A DNA stretch of 64,000 nucleotides from Vreelandella zhanjiangensis DSM 21076. GTDB taxonomy: Bacteria > Pseudomonadota > Gammaproteobacteria > Pseudomonadales > Halomonadaceae. Made by a program: the position numbers and the translations under genes. The notes beneath the pieces were generated by a model. That model did not search any database. It was not told the origin of the DNA and worked only from the letters and a program-made list of their open reading frames with translations. The stretch is taken from positions 124,001 to 188,000 of the forward strand of contig NZ_KB898649.1 of NCBI RefSeq assembly GCF_000377665.1, in the 5' to 3' direction. Numbering within the stretch: the first letter of the stretch is position 1; each line of letters starts with the position of its first letter. This document shows, in pieces, positions 1 through 6,964 of this stretch.

Positions 1-1
1 G

Positions 2-385
2 CGGCTTGTCATGTATAAGCGCATCGCCAATACCCAAAGCGATGCCGAGCTTAAAGAACTGCAGGTAGAGCTGATCGACCGTTTTGGCCTGCTGCCCCAG
101 CCACTCAAGAATCTGGTTCGCCAAACCAAGCTGCGCCAACGCGCCGAACAGCTGGGGATTAGCCGTATTGAAGCAGGTGACAGCCGTGGACGAGTGCTGT
201 TTGATGGCACAACCCAGGTTGACCCATTAACCCTCGTCAAGCTGATTCAAACCTCACCTCAGCACTACCGTCTGGATGGCTCAGACACCTTACGGTTTGA
301 ATTCACAATGGAAACCAGCGAGCAACGCTTTGAGCAAGTAGAGACACTTTTAACTACTCTTAATCAAAAAGTAGCGGCGGCGTGA
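2..385 (+). CDS. mfd: Transcription-repair coupling factor Mfd, C-terminal fragment
   Basis: This is the 3' end of mfd; the reading frame is already open at base 2 and the start lies left of the window. Mfd is a cytoplasmic ATP-dependent translocase that removes stalled RNA polymerase at DNA lesions and recruits UvrA. About 127 codons remain, matching the end of the last translocation domain and the C-terminal autoinhibitory domain (D7). The stretch RLVMYKRIAN followed by ELQVELIDRFG is characteristic of the family. The ATG at base 11 is an internal methionine, not a start. The frame closes with TGA at 383-385. Confidence 0.93.
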   Translation, partial: RLVMYKRIANTQSDAELKELQVELIDRFGLLPQPLKNLVRQTKLRQRAEQLGISRIEAGDSRGRVLFDGTTQVDPLTLVKLIQTSPQHYRLDGSDTLRFEFTMETSEQRFEQVETLLTTLNQKVAAA

Positions 386-466
386 ACCTTGGGGCAAACT
401 GGTAGCAAGCAAGCCATGTTTGCCCGTTTACGCGTACAGCAGAGCACTAACTTACTAGGAATGACC

Positions 467-1597
467 ATGAACACTCGTCATAAATTCAACCTTTGGGGCC
501 CTACCAGTTTGGCTGTATTACTGGCAGCTAGCCTTACAGGCCCGGTTTTTGCACAAACAGCGCCTGAGCAAGCAGATAATGCAGTAACTGCTAGCGAAGC
601 ACTGGCAGATGCCGACCAAGAAGTTGAACAAGCGCGCGACGAACTGCCACGCGGGCATTTTCGCTTACCCGAACAAGGCGACATCATCGGTGAAAGCTAC
701 ACGGTTACCGTTGAAGACCCTAAACAGACACTGATCGATATCGCTCGTCGCCATAATATTGGCTATGAAGAAATACGCATGGCTAACCCTGGGGTAAGCA
801 TGTGGGTGCCAGGCGAAGGTACCGAGGTAGTGATTCCGGCTCAATACATTCTTCCGCCAGCACCGCGTGAGGGTGTGGTCGTCAACCTCTCTGAACTGCG
901 TCTTTATTACTACCCGGCCGATAACCCAGGTATTGTTGAAACCTATCCTGTCAGCGTTGGCCGTAATGAATTCGCAACGCCGGTAGGTCTTACCCGCACG
1001 ACGGTAAAAGTGAAGGATCCGGCTTGGGCACCGCCCGCCTCCATGCGCCGTGAAGCGGCTGAGCGCGGCGAGCCGGCTCCATCGGTCGTACCGCCCGGCC
1101 CGGATAACCCGCTTGGCGAACACGCCATTCTATTGGCCATGCCAAGCTATCTGATTCATGGCACCAATCGGCCTGACGGTGTGGGCATGCGCGTTAGCCG
1201 CGGATGTATCCGCATGTACCCAGAAGATATCAAATCGCTTTACGAGCGCCTGCCAAGCGGCACGCAGGTCAATTTGATGGACGCGCCCTTCAAGGCCGGC
1301 TGGGCAGCCGATGGAACGCTATTTGTGCAGTCGTACCCGCAGCTTGAAGAGAATGTTGGTGACTTCGAGCCTCTGCTAGGCGCCATTGAGCGCGTTGATG
1401 CGCTAACCGAAGATCAGGTAGAGGTAGATTACGAGCAGGTAAAACGTGCCGTAGAATCACCGGATGGCCACTTTGTAGCTTTATACGGCCCTCAAGCACC
1501 TAAGCCTGCCGTAGAAGAAGAGCCGGCAGCAGAACTTAATGGCTTGTTTGAAGAAGTAGAGCTTAGCCGGGCAGAGCCTGCTGAAGAAGATGCTTAA
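467..1597 (+). CDS. L,D-transpeptidase with LysM-like and YkuD domains (ErfK/YbiS type)
   Basis: Periplasmic enzyme of about 376 residues predicted to form L,D bonds on peptidoglycan. In E. coli the YbiS/ErfK/YcfS group attaches Lpp to the wall. Visible parts are a signal peptide (residues 1-29, ending PVFAQ), a LysM-like segment at about 78-128 and a YkuD catalytic domain at about 135-270 with His231 (HGTN) and the nucleophile Cys247 in SRGCIRM. The tail after 270 is acidic and of unknown role. The start is placed at ATG 467 because AGGA at 457-460 sits six bases upstream; ATG 461 directly abuts that site. It converges on an Lpp-type lipoprotein gene, the expected substrate of this enzyme class, which supports the YbiS-like reading. 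Confidence 0.9.
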   Translation: MNTRHKFNLWGPTSLAVLLAASLTGPVFAQTAPEQADNAVTASEALADADQEVEQARDELPRGHFRLPEQGDIIGESYTVTVEDPKQTLIDIARRHNIGYEEIRMANPGVSMWVPGEGTEVVIPAQYILPPAPREGVVVNLSELRLYYYPADNPGIVETYPVSVGRNEFATPVGLTRTTVKVKDPAWAPPASMRREAAERGEPAPSVVPPGPDNPLGEHAILLAMPSYLIHGTNRPDGVGMRVSRGCIRMYPEDIKSLYERLPSGTQVNLMDAPFKAGWAADGTLFVQSYPQLEENVGDFEPLLGAIERVDALTEDQVEVDYEQVKRAVESPDGHFVALYGPQAPKPAVEEEPAAELNGLFEEVELSRAEPAEEDA

Positions 1598-1611
1598 CAG
1601 ATAACATCCAT

Positions 1612-1641
1612 AAAAAAACCCCGCCGAGGCGGGGTTTTTTT
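1612..1641. terminator. Bidirectional intrinsic terminator between ldt and lpp
   Basis: Seven-base stem CCCCGCC (1619-1625) pairs with GGCGGGG (1628-1634) around a GA loop. It is flanked by a run of A before and a run of T after, so it can end transcription on both strands. It lies between two convergent genes. Confidence 0.9.
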
Positions 1642-1692
1642 ACATCTTCAGCAACCGCTGAGTCTAACGACTACCCAGTGGTCCAAGCAGAA

Positions 1693-1956
1693 TTACTTCT
1701 GCATGGAGCGCTGGAACATGCGGTTCATTTCTTCACGGTTCTGCTCAGACATCTGCAGGGCAGCTTGCGCATCGCGCTGAGCTTGGTTAGCAGTGTTCAG
1801 AGCTTGTGAAGCCATGCTGCGTGCTTCTGCGGCATCAGCCTGTGCAGATTCAGCAGTCATGCGAACTTCTTCCAGAGCGCTGGTAGAAGCACAGCCAGCC
1901 AGGATTGCCAGAGAAGCAGCAGCGGCGGTCATTTTCAGAGTAGTCTTCAGAGTCAT
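1693..1956 (-). CDS. lpp: Lpp/OprI-type major outer-membrane lipoprotein
   Basis: Small lipoprotein of 87 residues with a lipobox LAGC (Cys22) after a short hydrophobic signal. The mature part is an uninterrupted Ala-rich heptad helix (ASQALNTANQAQ and similar), as in the trimeric Lpp/OprI proteins that tether the outer membrane to peptidoglycan. It ends in Lys87 (RSMQK); in E. coli Lpp the C-terminal lysine is the residue joined to the wall. A good AAGGAG site precedes the ATG by about six bases. The gene faces an L,D-transpeptidase that could carry out that attachment. I resolved no clear promoter despite the expected high expression. The exact OprI versus Lpp label is inferred from length and composition. 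Confidence 0.88.
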   Translation of the reverse strand: MTLKTTLKMTAAAASLAILAGCASTSALEEVRMTAESAQADAAEARSMASQALNTANQAQRDAQAALQMSEQNREEMNRMFQRSMQK

Positions 1957-2165
1957 AATGTTCTCCTTGAGTCTTCCTTGGGTACAACGTTAGGGGTATA
2001 ACAAAATCAGGCTAATTGCTTAGTTAGAGTTTGTCTACCCACGATACAGGTTCTTTACAATGACTTGTGCGTGAGCACGCTAGTCAAACGCTGTTTTATA
2101 ATAGACCGCAGCGCTTGTCTATAGCCACTTGTACAAAACCTCGAACTTCCATCAACAACATAAGA

Positions 2166-2795
2166 CTAGCGGATCACAACGCGAGTGCCAACATCAACCA
2201 ACTCTGCAACTCGCTCAATTTGTTCATTTGTCACCGCCACGCACCCTTGAGTCCAGTGGTAGCGGCCATGAATATCGGGATCACCGCTGCCGATGCCATG
2301 AATTCCAATGGCCCCACCCAGCGCCGTGTTTTGCGGTGGATGTCCATATCGACGGTAATAATCGAAATAGGCTTCATAATCGCTTTGCGAGTAGATGCCT
2401 TTTTCGAGCGCCATGCGTGCATGAGCGGGAGTAGGATAATCGATACCGAGGAAGATATGCCACCGACTTTCGTAATTAAATCGATTGATCCGAAATTCTC
2501 CCAGCGGAGTGACGTTATCACCCATTACCCGCTGCGTCTTTGCGCCAGCGCGCCCCAGTGAAATGGGCGCAAAATATTCAAGCAGCGTTTCACCGCGAAA
2601 AACGCTAAGCGCCGACGCCTGATCATCGATCATCAACCATAGCTCGGTGCTGTAACGCGGTATGTGCGCGCGCGAAAGCAACGTTTCCACCAAGTCCGGC
2701 GGCTCTACGTTTAACGTAGCGTTGGTTGTAGCGGCGCTGGCAACCACTGGCCAGCTAAGGGCAAGCGCTAAAAAACGGCGGCGATCTAAAGACAT
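2166..2795 (-). CDS. L,D-transpeptidase family protein (YkuD), possible Tat export
   Basis: YkuD-domain protein of 209 residues. The N terminus (DRRRFLALALSW) combines consecutive arginines with a hydrophobic stretch and an AxA-like cleavage site, which would suit Tat or Sec export to the periplasm. The catalytic domain shows His166 in HGIG and Cys185 in TQGCVAVTN. There is no LysM-like part, unlike the enzyme at 467-1597, so this is the YafK/YkuD short form. Substrate is unknown: wall crosslinking, lipoprotein attachment or, in some YafK relatives, release of Lpp are all possible. It is monocistronic as far as can be seen, with about 175 bases of unassigned DNA upstream. Confidence 0.87.
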   Translation of the reverse strand: MSLDRRRFLALALSWPVVASAATTNATLNVEPPDLVETLLSRAHIPRYSTELWLMIDDQASALSVFRGETLLEYFAPISLGRAGAKTQRVMGDNVTPLGEFRINRFNYESRWHIFLGIDYPTPAHARMALEKGIYSQSDYEAYFDYYRRYGHPPQNTALGGAIGIHGIGSGDPDIHGRYHWTQGCVAVTNEQIERVAELVDVGTRVVIR

Positions 2796-2972
2796 AGTTC
2801 TAAATCTAAAGGCATCGGTTAGCTCTCAAAACGGTCAATTTACGACTTGAGCAACAAAGCATTTCTAAGGGTTGTTATACCCTATTAACGCCCTGCCTGT
2901 CAGTGATCTTGAGTAACAATTTTTTCGACAAGCACCGATACCCCTGTCAACCAAACGCCATTCAACGCAGCA

Positions 2973-3437
2973 CTAAATATCCTCAAACTCTTGCATACTG
3001 GTCACCAGTTTTCGTGCTTCCGCATTGTGGCCCTGCGCCAGAGAATCAAAAAACTCGGCTTCCGGCTCAATGCGCGCCCGGGAGGCGCGATGCTCATAAA
3101 GCGCCTGTAATTTCTGGTGAGCTTCAGCGGCTGTACGTGTCGCTTCATCGACAGACCCAGCCACCGTTTTTTCAGTTAATTGCTCAAGCTCGGGCGGTTC
3201 GGGAAACTCACTTGATTCATCAAACCAGGTTTCCAGAACTTCTTTATGGCTTGAACCGTCATGAAAGAGATCATTCAGGCCTTTCTGCATTCTTAGCTCA
3301 CGGCTGGCAAGATAGGTTAGCGCCATGCTTAGGCGCTCGTTATCCGTCTTGTCAGCCGCGTCACTGTACTGTTGGGCCATACGCTTGTGAAAGCCTTCCG
3401 CCCACTCGACTAAATCTTTGACTTGGTTATAGCGCAT
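2973..3437 (-). CDS. Hypothetical helical protein, possibly ferritin-like
   Basis: Protein of 154 residues with no family that I recognise with certainty. It is charged, almost entirely helical by composition and lacks signal peptide or membrane segment, so it should be cytoplasmic. Glu and His residues spaced along the helices (EWAEGFHKR, then SREL) recall four-helix ferritin-like folds, but a complete di-iron ExxH pattern is not clear. The start is at ATG 3437 because AAGGAGG precedes it by six bases; an upstream ATG at 3464 has no such site. It lies behind topA and a DUF6586-like gene but is separated from them by about 90 bases. Confidence 0.7.
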   Translation of the reverse strand: MRYNQVKDLVEWAEGFHKRMAQQYSDAADKTDNERLSMALTYLASRELRMQKGLNDLFHDGSSHKEVLETWFDESSEFPEPPELEQLTEKTVAGSVDEATRTAAEAHQKLQALYEHRASRARIEPEAEFFDSLAQGHNAEARKLVTSMQEFEDI

Positions 3438-3526
3438 CCTTGCCTCCTTCCGGCGTTCTATCATTGAAGCAACATCGTGTTGTTTTATGATACTAGCTGA
3501 TCAGGGTAGTTCCGTTATCTCGCAAG

Positions 3527-3988
3527 CTACCACTCCTGGCTGGTTTCCCTGAGCGCTGCAATCTCAAGCTTTGCTTCTTGCAAGTGTATGAGAAGCTCTT
3601 CGTGAAGGCTTGCCTGACGACCTACCGCAATCATCGACGGGTTAGCTACGGCGCGCCTGGCGGCGCCATCACTGCCATGTAACTGTTCAAGCTTCTGGGT
3701 AAGCCAATACAGCCAGCTTTCAGGATCACGCATCAAATCGCGTAACCGCTGCAGCTCTGCAAGCGGCGGCCCATTGCTTGCCAGCAGTTCCTGCCAGACG
3801 TGATGTTCCAGCCGGGCATGCTCGGTTACTTCTTTGAGCAGCGAGGTCAACGCCAATTCAAAGAGAGCCAAGGCACTCTCTTCGAGCGCCATCTGGCGAG
3901 CGGGCGAATGCTCGTCTTCACCAATGGGCATGCTTACCAGCAATTCAGCCTGGTAGAGCAGTTGATTAGTGCGCGAGCGAGCACTCAT
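3527..3988 (-). CDS. DUF6586-like small protein coupled to topA
   Basis: Helical cytoplasmic protein of 153 residues. Its start ATG overlaps the topA stop (ATGA at 3985-3988), so translation is probably coupled. From memory, a similar conserved small gene follows topA in Pseudomonas (DUF6586 type), and the N-terminal pattern [12 protein letters not shown] fits that family; this family call was not checked. Function is unknown. Conserved adjacency to topoisomerase I suggests a link to DNA topology or nothing more than shared transcription. Confidence 0.75.
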   Translation of the reverse strand: MSARSRTNQLLYQAELLVSMPIGEDEHSPARQMALEESALALFELALTSLLKEVTEHARLEHHVWQELLASNGPPLAELQRLRDLMRDPESWLYWLTQKLEQLHGSDGAARRAVANPSMIAVGRQASLHEELLIHLQEAKLEIAALRETSQEW

Positions 3989-6612
3989 TTACGCTTGTCC
4001 TCTACGTGCCATTTGCCTGCATCGAAGGTTGCTTTCCAGCCAGTAGCCTTGCCCTCTTCGTCCGTCATCACGTACTGCTCTTTATTTTTACGCGAGTAGC
4101 GAATTTGAGCCGGACGACCATCAGGGTCTTCACTGGGCGCCTTGAGAATAAAGTGATACTTCTCGGGCAGCTCATCAGCATGGGCTTTTAGCTCTTTAAC
4201 CAACGGCGGACGCGTTTCACGGTTTTTAGGGAATTTGCTCGCTGCTAAAAACAAACCGCTTGCTCCATCGCGCAGTACGTAGTGGTCGTCCACTTTCTGG
4301 CAGGCCAGTTCCGGCATCGGAATCGGATCCATCTTGGGCGGCGCCACTTCACCACTTTTCAATAGCTTACGAGTATTCTTACACTCGCTATTGGTGCAGC
4401 CAAAGTATTTACCAAACCGGCCTGACTTAAGCTGCATTTCCGAGCCACACTTATCGCATTCGATAACCGGGCCGTCGTAGCCTTTGATCTTGAACTTGCC
4501 CTGCTCTATTTCATAACCATCACAGTCAGGGCTATTACCGCAAATGTGCAGCTTGCGGGTTTCATCAATCAGGTAGTTATCCATCGCCGTGCCGCACTTA
4601 TGGCACCGACGCTTGGCACGCAGGGCGTTGGTTTCCGCCTCTTCACCGGCATCCGCCGCCACGGCCTCCTCACCCGGAATCAGGTCAATCGTAGTCTTGC
4701 AGCGCTCTTTGGGCGGCAGGTTATAGCCACTACAGCCTAAAAACACGCCGGTGGAAGCAGTGCGAATCTGCATCTTCCGACCACACGAGGGGCAATCAAT
4801 ATCGGTTGGCACCGGCTGGTTGGGACGCATCCCGTCATCGCTTTCAGCCTTGGCAAGCTCTTCACTAAACTCGCCATAAAAAGCATCAAGCAGCGCCTGC
4901 CAATTGCGTTCACCTTCCGCGACTTCATCCAGGCTGTCTTCCATACGCGCTGTAAAAGAGAAGTCCATCAGGTCAGGAAACGACTCTTTCAGGCGCTCGG
5001 TGACGATATCACCCAGCTTTTCGGCGTAAAAACGCCGATTTTCCAACTTCACATAGCCACGATCCTGGATCGTCGAAATAATCGAGGCGTAGGTAGAAGG
5101 ACGACCGATCCCCTGCTTTTCAAGCTCTTTAACCAAGCTCGCCTCAGTGTAACGAGCTGGCGGCTTGGTAAAGTGTTGCTGAGGATCCAGCGTTTCCATC
5201 GCCATTGGTGTGCCTTTGGGCAAATCAGGCAGCGTCTGGTCTTCATTCTTACCGCTGGGCTTCATAACCCGCGTGTAGCCGTCAAACTTCAGAACACGCC
5301 CTTTGGCGCGCAGATCATAGCCATCCACTTCAACGCTCAGCGTGCTCGACAGATACTCGGCGGGCGTCATCTGACAAGCCACGAACTGACGCCAGATCAG
5401 CTCGTATAAGCGCTCGGCATCGCGCTCCATACCAGCCAAATCGGTTGCCTTGCGCTCAACGCTTGATGGGCGGATCGCTTCGTGGGCTTCCTGAGCACTC
5501 TCTTTGCTACTATAGCGATTGGGTGCCTCGGGTAGATAGCGCTCGCCGTACTCACTGCCAATAAACTCACGTGCACTTTCCACCGCATCTTTCGAGAGAT
5601 TGGTGGAGTCGGTACGCATATAGGTAATGTAGCCGGCCTCATACAAACGCTGGGCCATGGTCATGGTTTTCTTGACCGAGAACCCTAAGCGTCCACTGGC
5701 CGCCTGCTGCAGTGTAGAGGTAATAAACGGTGCCGTCGGCTTAGAACTAGTGGGCTTATCTTCACGCGAGGTAATCGCAAGCTTCGCGTTACGTAGCGCC
5801 GCAATACGCTCCATGGTGTCTTTTTCAGACGTCGGCTTGAACGCCTTGCCATCCTGTTTGGCAAGCGCAAAGCGCACCACTTCGCCCTCTGGCGAGGCTA
5901 GATCCGCGTGCACATCCCAAAACTCTTCCGGAATAAACGCACGAATATCACGCTCGCGCTCAACAATAAGGCGCACCGCGACAGACTGCACGCGACCAGC
6001 GGAGAGGCCACGGGCCACTTTTGCCCACAGCAACGGCGACAGCATAAAGCCTACCACGCGGTCTAAAAACCGCCGTGCCTGCTGAGCTTCAACACGCGGG
6101 ATATTCAGAACGCCGGGAGCTTTAAACGCATCCTGAATGGCGTTTTTAGTGATTTCGTTAAACACGACCCGCTTATAGCGACTATCATCCCCGCCAATGG
6201 TTTCCCGCAAATGCCAGGCAATGGCCTCCCCTTCGCGGTCCAAATCCGTCGCCAGATAAACGGCGTCAGCCTTTTCAGCAAGTTTTTTGAGCTCAGCCAC
6301 CACCTTCTCTTTACCGGGCAAGACTTCATAATGGGCTTCCCAGCCATTATTGGGATCAATGCCCATACGCCGAATTAACTGATCGTGGCTTTTGCGCTTT
6401 TTATACTCTGCCTTCTCTTCCGCCGACATTTTGCGTGTTGCCGCGGCTTGGCGAGCGCGCTCCTTAGGGTCGGAAGCTGCCTTGCCCGAGCCGCTGGTCG
6501 GCAGATCACGAATGTGACCCACGCTCGACTTTACGATGAAATCGTTGCCGAGATACTTATTAATCGTCTTCGCTTTAGCCGGCGACTCGACGATGACCAG
6601 TGACTTGCCCAT
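3985..6612 (-). CDS. topA: DNA topoisomerase I
   Basis: Type IA topoisomerase of about 875 residues that relaxes negative supercoils by cutting one strand through a 5'-phosphotyrosine. The N-terminal TOPRIM domain starts at [13 protein letters not shown] and carries the acidic DLDREGE motif near 123-129. The catalytic tyrosine is Tyr331 in YITYMRTDS. Three C-terminal four-cysteine zinc motifs follow (CPSC, CHKC and CDKC types), then the tail domains. A Lys/Arg-rich insert at about 45-75 lies inside the TOPRIM region, as in related gammaproteobacteria. The start at 6612 has GGAG seven bases upstream and matches the conserved [10 protein letters not shown] beginning; an earlier in-frame ATG at 6681 is less likely. 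Confidence 0.97.
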   Translation of the reverse strand: MGKSLVIVESPAKAKTINKYLGNDFIVKSSVGHIRDLPTSGSGKAASDPKERARQAAATRKMSAEEKAEYKKRKSHDQLIRRMGIDPNNGWEAHYEVLPGKEKVVAELKKLAEKADAVYLATDLDREGEAIAWHLRETIGGDDSRYKRVVFNEITKNAIQDAFKAPGVLNIPRVEAQQARRFLDRVVGFMLSPLLWAKVARGLSAGRVQSVAVRLIVERERDIRAFIPEEFWDVHADLASPEGEVVRFALAKQDGKAFKPTSEKDTMERIAALRNAKLAITSREDKPTSSKPTAPFITSTLQQAASGRLGFSVKKTMTMAQRLYEAGYITYMRTDSTNLSKDAVESAREFIGSEYGERYLPEAPNRYSSKESAQEAHEAIRPSSVERKATDLAGMERDAERLYELIWRQFVACQMTPAEYLSSTLSVEVDGYDLRAKGRVLKFDGYTRVMKPSGKNEDQTLPDLPKGTPMAMETLDPQQHFTKPPARYTEASLVKELEKQGIGRPSTYASIISTIQDRGYVKLENRRFYAEKLGDIVTERLKESFPDLMDFSFTARMEDSLDEVAEGERNWQALLDAFYGEFSEELAKAESDDGMRPNQPVPTDIDCPSCGRKMQIRTASTGVFLGCSGYNLPPKERCKTTIDLIPGEEAVAADAGEEAETNALRAKRRCHKCGTAMDNYLIDETRKLHICGNSPDCDGYEIEQGKFKIKGYDGPVIECDKCGSEMQLKSGRFGKYFGCTNSECKNTRKLLKSGEVAPPKMDPIPMPELACQKVDDHYVLRDGASGLFLAASKFPKNRETRPPLVKELKAHADELPEKYHFILKAPSEDPDGRPAQIRYSRKNKEQYVMTDEEGKATGWKATFDAGKWHVEDKRK

Positions 6613-6814
6613 AGTGCTCCACTTTTCTATTGCGTGGGCTGACAGCCCACGCTCTGAATACGGTACCGCATGATGTTGCAATTAACGGCCCTCTTGAAGT
6701 GGCCGAAACAAACATACGGATGAAAAAATGCGCCTACCCTACCCCAGGCCTTCACTTAGCGCCAGTAACAACCGCGCGGTAGAGAGAACAAAGCCTATTT
6801 TTATAAACCCAAAG

Positions 6815-6855
6815 TTTTCTAAAACCAGATTTTCTAAAACTAGATTTCTAAACCC
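6815..6855. repeat. 15-bp tandem repeat, 2.7 copies
   Basis: Units TTTTCTAAAACCAGA (6815-6829) and TTTTCTAAAACTAGA (6830-6844) are followed by a shortened copy TTTCTAAACCC. A related TTTATAAACCCAAA lies just before at about 6800. The block is AT-rich and sits upstream of topA on the minus strand. Confidence 0.8.
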
Positions 6856-6917
6856 AAGTAGCTAGACACTAGACCGACGTTTCAAGATCGGCAACCTACC
6901 TTTTTCTATAAACAAAA

Positions 6918-6941
6918 CGCCCCTGCTAAAAAGCAGGGGCG
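6918..6941 (-). terminator. Terminator of the PHA-synthase-like gene
   Basis: Ten-base perfect stem CGCCCCTGCT (6918-6927) and AGCAGGGGCG (6932-6941) with an AAAA loop. Read on the minus strand it is followed by TTTTGTTTATAG. It lies 24 bases beyond the stop of the hydrolase gene. Confidence 0.85.
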
Positions 6942-6964
6942 CTGAGCCAGCCAAAAAAACCTAA

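Larger units (their letters stand above)
6613..6964. other. Intergenic region between phaC-like gene and topA
   Basis: About 350 bases without a supported gene. It holds the terminator of the downstream minus-strand hydrolase gene (6918-6941), an AT-rich block with short tandem repeats (6815-6855) and presumably the topA promoter. No clear -35/-10 pair was found for topA. Confidence 0.6.

Noticed and set aside
665..1123. Minus-strand 152-codon frame across the first L,D-transpeptidase
   Set aside because: Antisense to a well-supported gene with signal peptide and catalytic motifs; no independent support.
1957..2110. Promoter for lpp
   Set aside because: A TATACC-like -10 exists on the minus strand, but no -35 hexamer is at a workable distance, so none was called.
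2067..2561. Plus-strand 164-codon frame opposite the second L,D-transpeptidase
   Set aside because: It lies entirely over or beside a gene with intact YkuD motifs and has no ribosome site or recognisable domain; treated as a shadow frame.
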